Origin: Pseudopyrenochaeta lycopersici
Taxonomy: Eukaryota > Ascomycota > Dothideomycetes > Pleosporales > Pseudopyrenochaetaceae
Direction of reading: 5' to 3'
NCBI GenBank assembly: GCA_003313425.1
Contig: NHZP01000113.1
Coordinates: 1 to 55,586, forward strand
Length of the DNA stretch: 55,586 nucleotides
A program made the translations under genes and the position numbers. Below are positions 10,637 to 21,949 of the stretch, in pieces. Each line of letters opens with the position of its first letter. The stretch's first letter is position 1. The notes under the pieces are model-generated. The model had not been told where the DNA came from, searched no databases, and worked only from the letters and a program-made list of their open reading frames with translations.

Positions 10637-12079
10637 ACGCGGGCGCCAAAAAAGGCCGCACCGCAAAATGCCTTGGCGTCCCCCAACACACACAAATTAC
10701 TATGGAGAGGAGGTCAATTGAGCATTTTTCAAGTAGATTGCAACAAGCTGGGTTGCTCACAAGGTGAGGTAGTAGATTTAGCTATATCTATCGTTTCTTG
10801 GTGTTGCAGCTGTCAAAACAGAGCGCTCTTGCGCGAGGTTACCAACCAGTCATTTGACCATCCATTGCAATGCAATCTCTCAGCCTATTTGGCATAACGT
10901 TAGAATTGACACGCTTATTAATGAAGCCTTGTCCTATCTTCTCCCAGCCCTCAAGAGCAAGCTCACGTGTATCTCCCTCATCCTAGTGTGGAAATTTCTT
11001 AACGTACTGCTTAGGTAGTTGCCAGCAGTTTTCTATAGGAGCTAGGTCAGGACTAGAGTGACAGTTGAAGTAGCTCTTGAGCCTATAGCAATCTTTCCAC
11101 TGCCTTACTATGTTGTTTTTGCTTGGGCTATAGCCTGAGTCGCTATCCTCCTTAAGTACAAAGTTGTCTCCTCGTTCAAGCCAGGGCTTAACCACAGGCT
11201 CAAGTACCTGATCAATATAGGCGCGTTGCGTCATCTTGCCATTAGTATTGCTTGGGATGTCGTAGAAGGTAAGAGCTGACTTAAAGTCATAGCCAATAGC
11301 AGCCTAAGCATGTACTCTCTTAAGGTTGCGCTCATGATCATCTCTCTCATCTCGCTGCTGAATACACTTACTGCAGTAGCGCTCTCCTAGCTTGTAGATG
11401 ATGTATATGCTGCCTTGAGGACCAAGAGCCCAGTGCACCTCGTCAGAGAACCTAACACGATGCTAGTCTTCAGCATCAGGATAGCGTTGTAGCATGGTAG
11501 TAGCCTAGGATTTCCTAGCACAGGCTGTGCTATCATTCACCCACCTCTTCTGGCATGCAATGCACTTAGAGTAACTTATAGTATTGCCCATCGCACGAGA
11601 GATAGTACGTGCTGAGACCCCTTCAACACCAGCCTCAAAGCCTAGCTCAAGCCATGTCAGCTTCCTTGCTTCAAACCCAACCTCTTTTATAATCCTATCC
11701 ATTTCCTTAAGCTGCTCGTTCGAGATAAGTGAGGGCCTACCACGGCGCTCACCTGCCTCACTTCTATGGTGTCTTCTGTCAACGCTGCCTGGTGAGATCA
11801 TAGCCCAGCCTTGTCGTTTAGAGACTTTGTTGAATCTGAACACATCTGCTTTTAAGTGAGGGATACCACGGGCCTCCATGTACTCAATCGCCCCCTGAAC
11901 CCGGCTTTTTGTAGGCGTATCATGAGGATCACGGTTATCCCAGTCTGCCATGAAGAGGACAAGTAAAAATAATTTATGTAGCGTTGGTGGTGTGGCTTCA
12001 AAGTTGGGTGACGGAGCACTCAGTTTCAATTTTGGTGGGGCGCGGACGCGCGGTGCGGCCTTTTTTGGCGCCCGCGTGC
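10637..12079 (-). mobile_element. Tc1/mariner-type element, decayed
   Basis: A 29-bp inverted repeat is seen at the ends: CACGCGGGCGCC followed by AAAAAAGGCCGCACCGC at 10637-10665 and its complement at about 12050-12078. The transposase relic lies between on the minus strand. No TA target duplication is visible at the outer edges. The right end joins directly to a 9-bp sequence duplicated by a MITE and then to the piggyBac end, so the original boundary there is blurred. Confidence 0.7.
10850..11951 (-). pseudogene. Tc1/mariner (DDE_3) transposase relic
   Basis: Reading from the ATG at 11951, the protein starts with a helix-turn-helix region, passes a GRPSLIS linker and reaches a DDE core: first Asp in VRFSDEVHW (about 11445), second Asp in LKEDSDSGYS (about 11155), Glu in DLAPIENCW (about 11045). 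These are the signatures of IS630/Tc1/mariner transposases in fungi. In-frame TAG codons at about 11505, 11476 and 11309 stand where Trp (TGG) is expected, each explained by one G-to-A change on this strand, which is C-to-T in CpA on the other. A further stop follows at 10983. This points to RIP. The protein cannot be made whole. Confidence 0.8.
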
Positions 12080-12085
12080 CACGCA

Positions 12086-12349
12086 CGCGGTTGACAAAAA
12101 TCGCCGCACTGCCAAAACGTCCAATCTCACCAAAAACACGCCAAGATTGGAGCACCAATGCAGGTGCCTGCGCAACGCATGATTAATCTACAACAACACC
12201 TTTTAGTTAATAACTGTAAAGCTAGGACGGTACCATAAGTAATGCTCTATGATGTACAGTAGAATTTCAGGATTATCTTTTGTTGTTGCGTAGATATCTA
12301 AGCTGATAAAAGATGACTTTTGGGAGTGCGGGGAATTTTGTCAACCGCG
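12086..12349. mobile_element. 264-bp MITE with perfect 9-bp target duplication
   Basis: The element has 24-bp inverted ends (CGCGGTTGACAAAA..., two or three mismatches inside) and is flanked on both sides by TGCCACGCA (12077-12085 and 12350-12358). A 9-bp duplication is typical of the Mutator superfamily, so it is probably a MULE-derived MITE. It has no coding capacity. It sits exactly at the joint of the mariner right end and the piggyBac left end. Confidence 0.85.
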
Positions 12350-12601
12350 TGCCACGCACCGTCAAAATCAGCCGCCCACGGACCACCTGAACTGTGCCAA
12401 TAGGAGGATGTCCCCAGTGGCACTAATTTAGTGCGAAAACCAGAATATATGAAATTTGCTACCGATTCTCGTAGGGGGATTCATTTGTAGTGGTATTGAT
12501 TCAAAAATCGTTGCATTACTTGATAGTCGAGCTCATAGAGATGTCTACAGATCTGATGGTGTTGGCGCGGCGCAGGTGCTCAGCCCAGCACTCAGGGCGC
12601 A

Positions 12602-15377
12602 CAGACTTGTCGGCAATTCAATATTGATTGATAAGGGTGATATTGATATTGAATTGATATCCAGACCCAAGATTGATATTGAATTGATAATATTGCCAAG
12701 AATCACCCGATTGGGACTAGCATATAGAATCTATGGTGTTTCAGACACTTTGGGCACCTATAGTCCGGAAAGCCCATTGTCATCGCTTTCTACTTCGGCT
12801 GTGATATTGCCAGGATCTTCTGCCGGTATGTAGAGTGTCTGGATAAGCCCGTTCTTATTCCAATTACCCAGAACCTCTGTCATCTCCACAATCCATGCTC
12901 CTAGCCTAGCTCTGTCCCATGAGATAGTTCTCCGTACGCCTGAGAAGACGCGCTCGGCTTCATCAGACATTGGAGGAATAGAAAGGATATCCATCGCCAT
13001 TTGATGAAGCCGAGGGTATTCTAGTCGCTGCTCCTCTTTACACCACCACTCCAAAGGAGAGCAAGTGATCTTACAAGGCTTTGCGTTCACAAATTTCTCG
13101 AATTCATCCTCCTCTTCCTCCTCTTCCATAACGTCAAGCTCCGCCGCAAGCCTCTCAAATTTTGAGAGTTCTGGTTGTGAATTATCCGCCTCCTTCTGCG
13201 ACTTTAGAAGAGGCAGATCCTTATAATTTGCCCAAATCTCTCTTGCGGTAGTAAGGGCCGGTTCTCTCCAGGAGGATACCCAATTGATATCAATATACTT
13301 GAGGCGGCGTCGGGGATGGAGGAGGAGGGCTGTGGTATAGGCAGGCGCTTCGTCAGAGGATTTGTAATACTTGTCAAGGACATACCACCCCATATTAATG
13401 GAGTTGACTATATGGGAGTTGTTTTTATATTGAATCTACTTAAGATTAGCAGTATAAATAAGTTTTTTATCAGCAACATACCTTTGCTTCCTCGTAGTGT
13501 TTAAAGAGGATATCCATTGTCCAGAGAGCTTGGTCAAGCGATGACCAGTTAGCTTCCTGTGTAAGTGTTGCTTGATTAAATGGCTGTAAGAATTCAAGAG
13601 TCATTGTAAGAGTCTCCCAATCTTCCGCAGAAAGAACAGCGCCACCAAGGGCTCTATGATGCTTTTGACAGAACTTATTCAAAGCATCCTGCTTCTCAAC
13701 GGCCAATGCAATCAACTTGTACCAGGAGTTCCAGCGTGTTGCGTTATCGATGCCCAGAAGCTTCCCAGCAAGTGCCTCCCACTCATCAGTCAATATAGTG
13801 GAGGAGCGAATATAGACAGCGATACCATGGAGGCTCCCAAGCGCTCCATTGGACTGCCACCTAGCCTCGTTAAGGAGTCGCATTCTTTTGCCTTTCTTGT
13901 CGCCTCTCTTCTCACGAAGCTGCTCTTGCAATGCTTCAACCACAGTGATATCTGACTCCTCTTTTGCAGCCTCAATGGCAGCCTCAAGGGCTTCTACTGT
14001 AGTTGCAAAGAGGAAGGCATCAAGAGATAGATTGATTATATGACCGCTGCATCGAATCCGCCTCTTTTTTGCATTGAATTCCACCCCAATTTTTGTAAGA
14101 GCATTTGCAATAGCCCTACAACAAGTGTCGTTACTGGAAGCATTATCCCCAATAATATAGCCTGTCTTCTCCGTAACCTCATAGGCTTGTATTGTCTCGA
14201 GAATATGCCTTGCCATCGTCTCGCCGCTGTGAGAGAAGCGACACTGTGGGAGGGAGAGGAGAGCTTTGCGGAGGGTGTAGTCGTGTCCAACGAATTGCGC
14301 GCAGATGCCAAGGAATGATTTCCGGTTTGCCGATGACCAGAGATCGATAGAGTAGTGGATTTGAGACTTTGCCCTGTGTAGGCGCTCCTTAATGGTAGCG
14401 TAGTGTGTTTTAAAGCTTCGCTCAATGTGGACAGGTATAGTAGTGTGTGACTCGATAAGTAGGTTTTCGACCTCTGGATTAACTGCCATTAGGAGCGCTT
14501 GGTATTCTGGCCATTCAACACAGTTGAAAGGCAAGCGGCGGCGAGTAACAAGCTGGATTTGTGCCTCGTAGAAGGCGTCTTTGTTAAGCGCCTTCGTAAG
14601 AACCTCCTCCACATCCTCGGTATTCTTCTCTACCTGCTTCTTTACCGACATTTGAAGGGCTGCTTGGAGAGAGACTTGCCGTACTTTCTTTCCCTTCGGC
14701 TCTTCAACATCAACGTAGACTTGATGTAGATTCGCCATATGAGTCCTAGCGTTAGTGGTAATAGCAGTAGCCCAGGGTTTCCCATAGCCGTCACAGTCCT
14801 TACAATACATCAGTGATTGCCCTGACTTATCGCGCATTGCCTCATCATTCTCTGGCTTCCGAAAGTGTGTCCATATATCAGCAGCACGCCTCTTTCTTGA
14901 CTTTACGTCCTCACGGCTACGGTCAGGTCGATGTGGTTTGTCATTGAGGAAGCGCCATGGGCTAGGAGAGGCTCTGGAGGAAGGCGTAGTGGGTAGAGAG
15001 GGTGTGGATGAGGAGGAAGGAGGTCGGATAGGCCGACCTTGGGAGTTCTGGGAGGCCATAACGTTGTAGAATGGTTTATGGCGGTGGTTGTGGAGCATGC
15101 AGCAGAGAGATAAACCGGTAGATACCCTGGGATTTGCACGCAAAAGGTGCAAAAAAGGAAAACGCGAAAGGACGCGAAAGGGCGCGGAAGAACACCAAAA
15201 AAGGCGAAAAAAGGCGAAAAAAGCAAAAAGGTGGTGAGAAGTGGGTGTGCACGTGCCCTTATCAATACTTATCAATATTGAATTGATAACGATATCCCAT
15301 ATTGATATTGCCTACTTGGATGAATATTGATATTGATTGATAAGAACATTGATAAGCACATATTGCCGACAAGTCTG
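12602..15377 (-). mobile_element. Complete hAT element with 8-bp target duplication
   Basis: Perfect 16-bp inverted ends CAGACTTGTCGGCAAT (12602-12617; complement at 15362-15377) start with the CAG usual for hAT elements. AGGGCGCA is duplicated on both sides (12594-12601 and 15378-15385). Subterminal regions are filled with TTGATATTGATTGATAAG-like repeats (about 12617-12690 and 15258-15350), the kind of array bound by hAT transposases. The intact transposase suggests an autonomous copy. It inserted into the last exon of the piggyBac transposase. Confidence 0.95.
12758..15059 (-). CDS. hAT transposase with BED zinc finger
   Basis: Exons 15059-13482 and 13435-12758 join through a 46-bp intron (donor GTATGT, branch CTAAT, acceptor AAGTAG) into 751 residues. 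Residues 1-50 are Ser/Pro-rich. A BED finger follows (Cys86, Cys89, His107, His112) and would bind the terminal repeats. The RNase H-like catalytic region includes the DNASSND segment. The C-terminal hAT dimerisation region (MSDEAERVFSG motif near residue 690) is complete. The start chosen is the first ATG after a low-complexity stretch that is open but unlikely to be translated. No stops or frameshifts occur, so it may be active and could also mobilise related MITEs. Confidence 0.9.
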
Positions 15378-17432
15378 AGGGCGCAGCTCTGGCCTACACA
15401 GTGGCACGTTGCAAAGCTTACAGCCATAAGTTGTACGCGGAGCGCGTTGACGGCCAGATATATTACCTGTTGTTTCTCTGAGAGGCTGCCTGGGGGTCGT
15501 TGAGCTGTGGTTTGTACGCCCATTTTCGCTACAGGCTATACAGGCCTTTGACTCTCCATACAGCCTTATTGGCGTGCTATGGTGGCTCTCCTGGTCGGGC
15601 GCGACGTCGTCAAGTCTCTTGCGTTTGTGTGAGCCATTGTTGAGGCGCTTCCCGCGCTCGAAGAGCTGCTCTATTAACTGATATAGGAACTTCTTGTGGC
15701 CGCCGCGTCTACTGGCGTTTTTTGTAGAGTATGTAGACATCCTGTAGATATTATTGAGCGTTAAGTCGAATAGTAAGTACAGTAACGGCCTCCATGTGCG
15801 ACGTCGGGCGCGCTGTGTAGAGTAGTAGCTCCGCGTTTGATCAAAACGATCAACCTCGCTTTTGTGGTGATTGTAGGCATCTATCATCTCGGGGATGCCG
15901 ATTAACTTGACGGGCGCATCGCCAAAGGCCTTCTCGAAGGGCTTCTTATTGTGGGATGCCTCAGCAGGGCGTCTTCGGCGTCGTTCGACGTAGGTTATGC
16001 CTGTGTAATATAGCGTCAGCGCGTTGTTAAGCTGGTGGGGACATCTACTTGCCGTCAGCGACAGTAGTAGCAAAGAGGACCACCTGAGAATCGCGCCAGG
16101 CAGCTTGGAGCACTGTCTTGCTGGCTGAGAGAGCCCAGTAGGCTTCTCCCCACTCCAGCCGGTGCGAGAATTGCGTCTTGAGCCGTACCAAATCGCCGTT
16201 GAAGCGCTCTTTCGAGAGCTTCTTAAGGCCGCGAGATCTCGTCGCAGGCTCTTGAGCCTCAGCCCTGGCGGCATCCTTAAAGCGCTCCTCAGTCCTTATT
16301 ACTGTAGTTCTAACAGTGCCAGCGCAGCCAACGCCCTCCTTCCTGAGATATTCGAGCATGGGGACCGTGTTGAAGAGATTGTCGTCCCATACAATATATA
16401 GCCCTGGCGCAAATAAACGGTTGTCGGCAGCGTCTTTGGCGAGTACGAGAGATACGGGCACTGATTCGGTGGGCGTAAAAGCTGGCATCTCAGCCAGATG
16501 AACGTTGAGGTTGACTGGCCCGCGGCCAGCGCCTTTGGCATGATATAACCAGTTGAGTACAACGCCGTCGCTCGCGAGAACCCATATCTTATATCCCTCA
16601 GGTATAGGCTTCGTCTTGATTATTACAATCTCGCTAGCGCGTCCAGTAAACCTAGCAATAGCCTCGTCGACGCAGAGGTGCTTTCCTGGATGCCACAGCT
16701 CGAGCGAGCGCTTGCGGATGTGCTCAGAGAGATCCCACAGGCGCCCGAAAGGCGATTTGAACGATTGTTCGACTTCTGTACAGTATAAATAGCGATCTAT
16801 CTGCTGGAATCGCGTGGACGACATGAACTTATTAACGCTATGTACAGGCGCGTTGACGTGCTTCTTCTCCCAGTACTCCTCTAACGATGGCTCTTGATGG
16901 AGGCCCATATATATCACTATCGCGAAGTACGTATACAGCTCAGTCGGCGACGTAGGTTTCCATCCTCGAGGGCATAGCTCGTCGTCTTGCAGCAGGGCGT
17001 TGACTCTGAGCTTCTCAGTGTGCTGATTCGTATGGTAGGCTATCCTGTCGAGGATATCGGCACTGAAGAAGAGACCAAAGAGAGCAACGGGATCGCTAGC
17101 ATCTACTCCCTCAGGTAGTCGAGCCCGGCCAGCTTCTTCATTATAGATAGGGAGAGGATGCCAACCAGGTGGCGGCTCACGCGGCAGATCAGGTAAGGGA
17201 CCTTGATTTTTCGTATATTTGGTCGATTTGACAAAATCAGGATCATTACTGACGTGCGAGGCAGCTTTTGGCATATTTACATAAAATTCTGATTTCAATT
17301 TACTACCAAATTGACAGGGACTCGAAAAATCTACGTTCTGCGATATGATTTTGGTGTTTCTTGGCGGGTGGGCGCTAATTGGCGTAGCTCAGGTGGTCCG
17401 TAGGCGGCTGATTTTGACGGTGCGTGGGATAG

Positions 17433-18641
17433 GATAAGCTTGAGCTGACAACCCATCCAGGAGAAACATATTTCACTAATGACTGGAAGTATGGCGCGTC
17501 TCTCCATGATATCAAAAGACTAGTGGGCCACTGGACGACAGCGTTCGACTGGCGACGCGCAGAGGCTAGCTTGAATGAGTTTCGGCACTTCACAACAACA
17601 GTCTCGGTAGATGGACAGGAGGATGATTTGAAGATCCATTTCATCCATGAAAGGTCCAAAAACGCGAACAGCATTCCCCTACTATTTGTTCATGGCTGGG
17701 CTGGTAGCTTCATAGAGGTCACTAAGATCCTACTTCTTCTTACAAAGACCAGTGACGACAAAACTCCAAGCTTCCATGTGGTAGCGCCCTCGCTGCCGAA
17801 TTGTGGATTTTCACAACTTGCCTCGAACCTCGGCTTTGGGATTTTGCAACATGCAGAAGTTTGTCACAGGCTGATGTTGCAACTCGGCTACAATGAATAC
17901 GGTGAGTTTTGCAGGTGTTCCCCATTCATGGACATCTCTTGACCAAAGAGAAGTCACTCAAGGCGGCGAATGGGGATTCCTCATCACGAGCGCGATGGGA
18001 CTGCTCTACTCAAGCAATACCTTGGCTTCGCACCTGAGCTTTATCCTTACGCCGCCTCCTTCACCACTATCTACACCTTTGTTAGGCCTGCAATATCTGA
18101 TGGGTAGACTTACTCCAGCCGAAAAAGAAGGCTTGAAAAGGACACAGGATTTCACAGAGCATAGCTCCGGTTACAACAATATCCAAAAGACCAGACCGCA
18201 CACACTTGGTTTTGCCCTTGCTGACAGTCCGGTCGCCTTTCTTGTGTGGTTATATGAGAAGCTTCGTGACTGGACCGACGAGTACAAATGGAACGATGAC
18301 GAAACGTTGACGTGGGTTAGCATCTATCTGTTCAGCGATGCCGCCCAGACGCGAGCATTCGTCTCTACTATGACATTGTCAATCCGACCGCTAGTGCCGC
18401 CGTGGATGGAAAGGTTGAGACTTTCATGAAGTACAACAGTGTGCCATTGGGTTTGTCGTACTTCCCGAAGGACGTCATTGTACTACCTAGTTCATGGGGA
18501 AGAATGCTGGGGCCCGTAGCTTTCGAGAAATGCCACACAGAAGGCGGTCATTTTGCTGCGTATGAGAAACCAGATTTGCTAGTCGCCGACGTGAGGGATT
18601 TGATCAAAAGTGTTGGTATCTCGCTCCGCAGCACGAACTAG
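17433..18641 (+). pseudogene. Epoxide hydrolase (EHN + alpha/beta-hydrolase), 5' truncated
   Basis: The sequence matches microsomal-type epoxide hydrolases: EHN domain (DWKYGA..., LNEFRHF), the HGWAGSF oxyanion region (about residues 82-88), the nucleophile-elbow region, a TRP-containing cap (about 18190), and the C-terminal catalytic His in EGGHFAAYEKP. One intron (17902-17953, 52 bp, GTGAGT...AAG, branch TTGAC) keeps the frame. Such enzymes open epoxides to diols. Three faults are visible. The first 20 or so residues are missing because the piggyBac end lies directly upstream. A one-base loss near 18345 shifts the frame before the ASIRLYYD segment. The expected catalytic Asp of the GGDWG elbow reads Glu (GGEWG, codon 17968-17970). 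It is not functional as read. Confidence 0.8.
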
Positions 18642-19190
18642 TGTAGGCCAGTTGAAAGTGAAGGCAAAGGATCTGCAATTCCTCCTTTCCCTTTCGCAAC
18701 GCATGCAAAAAGAAATGCAACCTAGTATGTAGTTCATAAGGACTCTATGATAATGTTGGTACATCGTTTTTAGCGTTTCGATGTTTGAACATAAAGTCGC
18801 CAGCCAATGCCGATAAGGAATGGACATAGTTCACGCTACTTTACCCTGCGTAGAATGTGTTCCACATGAGAGGGATTTGCGGCAAGGCCTGACACCCTTG
18901 CAGGGGCTTGCTTATTTAATCTTCATTGCATGTGAAATTCCGGGGAACGAAAGGTGCTTGCCGCGAACGGGAGGGTTATGCCTTACACAGCGCGCTAGAA
19001 AGCGTCTCCTCTCTTTTGGAGCCACCATAGTAAGCGATTTTATTGCCGGGGTAGGTAGGCGAGCCACTTCTCATTCCCAGGCGTCTGGAATTGTCGATAG
19101 TCGTACAAAGACTGCCACCGGAAACTCTATCAAATACGGTGAATACAGTAGCGTCTTAGCTAGAGATCACTGTTAAATGCAGTATGCATG
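18642..19190. other. Spacer, no gene recognised
   Basis: Only short open frames, none with known motifs. It separates the epoxide hydrolase relic from the second mariner relic. Confidence 0.4.
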
Positions 19191-19191
19191 C

Positions 19192-20718
19192 TCAGAACAT
19201 CAGAAAACGGTTGAAATAGGCAGTACTTAGACTGTTTGGAGTGCAGGAGAGGTACAAAAGCCAACCTCTAAAGTTGTTATTACCTCCTACTGCGAGACAC
19301 TTGCGCGCAACGTCCTTGAAGTACTCAGGAGCGAGCACTTTACCCATGTACTCCTCCATCTCCTTGTTAGACTGCCAAACAAGCTGCACCTGGCGTTCAG
19401 CGGCAAGCTTTGAAGCTTTAGACGCGCTCTTCACGTTGTAGTGTTTAGGAAACCCTCAAGCCTCCCAAAGCAGCGCTCAATTGGGTGTAAATCAGGTGAG
19501 TAAGGAGGGTGAGGAGCGAATCGTATGTCCTCAGCTTCAAGCTCCGCAGCTAGGTACCAGCGAGCTTTTTGATAGAGGCAGACGTTATCCTGAGTAAGGT
19601 AAACAATACATCTAGGATTCTCCTCGCGTATCGTCTTGTAGTACAGAATTAGGTGCTTCTAAAATACTTCTTCAGCGTACTAGATGGCGTCCATACCCTT
19701 TTGTTCTCTGTACTTAAAACTCTCAGGTTTGTAGAGCTGATGTGGTTGTACACAGTTTTTGAAGCCCTTATCGCGACAACGCTGCTTCCCCTAACGTCTT
19801 AAGGTAGCGTTGTAATTGTCGACCTGCTTGTTTACGGCGCAGAGTTTCCTGTACTCAGGGGTCCCTAGTTTAAAACACTGTTGTTGCTGTTAACCAGCCT
19901 TCTTACTAGCTCTTCTATTTTGCTCTTCTACTTAAGTGTGTATACAAGTCCTCTTATTCTCTAAGGGTAGCACCCAAACAACACACGGACGCCTTATAGA
20001 GCATCTAGTATAGGATAATGAGGCAGTACAAATCATAAGGCTAAAATAAGGCCCTTAACAGGTAGAACGTAGTAGTTGGTATTAACGTTGCGCCCTTTTA
20101 GGCATAATATCCTCTGCTTTCTGCCGCGGTAATTGACACCGCCAAAGGGTTTGCTAGTCTTATTGTAGCAGATAAATACAACCTTCTGGATCTTAAGAGA
20201 CAGTGGACTGCGTACTGCTACAACAACTAGCCTGAGTGGCGTCGTCTCAACTCTATAGTGCCCTCGTATAGCAGTGTTTTCTTTAGCTGTACGCGTTGAA
20301 CAATCTTGTAATTGTGCTTCTCATTGCAATAAGAGTGAGCAGTATGCTTAATTGTTGACCTGGCAAGTAAGTTGAGATCAAGCTCAGCAAGCGCTGGGCG
20401 AGCAGCTACAAAGATAGGTTGCTCAGGATGGTCGACTATTACTTTTCTTATCTTCGCGGAGGCATTAGAACTGTTTAGAGCCTCGGTTAGGCGACCAGTA
20501 CACTCACACTGGTCGTAGATGGTTTGTAGAAGTTGTGCTACGTCAGTAGGATCGTTAGCTCGCTCGCCCGCGCGCTTGACGACTAGCGAAGCTCCACTGA
20601 GCTTCGCTGGTAATGCAGCCTCTATATCGCTAATGCTGTAGCCAGCGATCTTAGGGAGGGCAATAATAGCACCTTAGAGGGCGGGCGAGTAATTGGTGTT
20701 GTTGGTAAGTCGCGGCAT
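19192..20718 (-). pseudogene. Second Tc1/mariner-type transposase relic
   Basis: From an ATG at 20718 the minus strand can be followed leftward through many stops. Near the C-terminus the end of a DDE_3 core is clear: HPPYSPDLHPIERCFG (about 19440-19500), with the catalytic Glu in PIER, followed by a helical tail ending in KCLAVGG. The N-terminal half keeps long readable stretches but has stops such as TAA for CAA just after the start. It is a different family from the mariner at 10.6-12.1 kb. No inverted repeats were securely identified. The many TAA/TAG codons suggest RIP. Confidence 0.65.
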
Positions 20719-21949
20719 AAGGTGGTGTCTTTAAGTACGTTATAAAGTTAAGGTCATTTTTTGAAGTTGAGATACTTGAGATCGAGCTCAAACAAGGTTA
20801 GAGTTTACCTATAAGATTATAGGCTCTTATTGGCTGGAAACTATGCGCTAGTCTAAATTTAGGTACGCTGAGAGTGTGCTAGTAATTTGCGCGCGGGGCA
20901 CCTCGTATTTGATCTAGAGTTTCCGACTGCACCCTTTGTATTAAAGTTTAAACCAAGGGTGGGTCCTTTCTGGCCGATGACTTGTCAATCCGGCATCTAC
21001 ACCTACAACCACATAAGCGGGGAAGACGGGACAATTGGCCCGTGGAGCACTATAAGCATCGGTATAGGCCCATTTTTGTTATTTTATTTCCTTAGCGGTG
21101 TTTTCCGGGAGGATACTTATATCCATCTCATCTTAGTTTAGCGTTAATTGCTTTATTGGCGCCATCACTCGTATAGGGGGCCGGGCCACGGCCTGCGCAC
21201 GGGCCAGGAACTCCTTCAATTTACGTCAGGTTAATAATGGGTTCCCAATTTCACGGTTCGAACGGTCGGTCAAGGAGAAGGATTGGAGAATCCCAAGTGC
21301 CCGGTAACCAATGCCGGTGCCGCGCCCAAAGAACATATCACTACGATGACTGGTGATTTTCCGGTTGGTTACGACAAGCCTCTCCGTTCTCCTCACTTGC
21401 CCTACTAAATCTGTGCTGCCATCCACCATTGATTAATTTGCGGCATCTGGCAGCGGTAAATTCCAAAATGTCCAACAAAAACCCTGAATTCCACTTTGCG
21501 CATAACAGGTGAGGTTCCAATGACAGGCCGATCAACGATAAACCTTGAGATTGAGTGGTAGAGGAGAGGATAGGCTTCGTCTCACCTAACGTGTTTAGTT
21601 ACGGTGACATCCTCAAAAGGGGTGGGTGAGAGTATGTTTCTGCATACTGTACCACACCTCGATCACACCACCAGATCTTGCTGTGGCTTATGGCAATCCC
21701 TGAAACTCGCTGGTGAGCTGGAGGGAGGCTGCTGTGGCGATTGGAGCGGCGAAGGCGGCATTAATTCTTTTTTTGCCTCAAAGAGCGAACTGCAGACGGC
21801 CTAGTTCTGAGTATGACGAATCACAATAGAAAAAGAAGACTACAGCTCTAACAACGGCGGTTGCCATCGAAACCCCACAGGGTATTAATACCTGAGCTGA
21901 TCTTTGAAAATTGAAAATGGAACGTTAACGCTCATAACTGACGGCTAGA
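20719..21949. other. Spacer with no recognised gene
   Basis: Contains a few open frames of 60-85 codons without known motifs. The promoter of the membrane protein gene at 21950 would lie at its right end. No repeat recognised. Confidence 0.4.

Larger units (their letters stand above)
12516..17274 (-). pseudogene. piggyBac transposase, split by hAT insertion
   Basis: The coding segments are 17274-16053, 16000-15378 and, beyond the hAT element, 12593-12516. Joined, they make an uninterrupted frame of 640 codons, a normal length for the family. The catalytic Asp triad is present: Asp near residue 203 (LCVDEAI), near 298 (WDDNLF) and near 458 (YNHHKSEVD). A C-terminal Cys-rich finger (CKLC...C) is cut by the hAT. 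The single intron (16052-16001, 52 bp) uses a GC-AG pair: donor GCAAGT, branch CTGAC, acceptor CACAG. It restores the frame into a run of five Arg. There are no RIP-type stops, so the copy was intact when the hAT landed. Without excision the protein loses its last residues and gains a short new tail. Confidence 0.85.
12352..17427 (-). mobile_element. piggyBac element carrying a nested hAT
   Basis: A 39-bp inverted repeat bounds it: CCACGCACCGTCAAAATC... at 12352-12390 and its complement at 17389-17427, with about one mismatch. The piggyBac transposase is read leftward from 17274. Without the hAT insert the element would be about 2.3 kb. The TTAA target duplication expected for piggyBac is not present at either edge. 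On the right it abuts a truncated epoxide hydrolase gene. Confidence 0.8.

Noticed and set aside
12086..12349. Inverted repeats as part of the piggyBac ends
   Set aside because: The 9-bp duplication and separate ends show an independent insertion.
16045..16060. Frameshift in the piggyBac transposase
   Set aside because: A GC-AG intron with good donor, branch point and phase explains the frame change better.
20887..21141. 84-codon frame with a hydrophobic end
   Set aside because: No known motif, and it lies next to a decayed mariner; chance frame is more likely.
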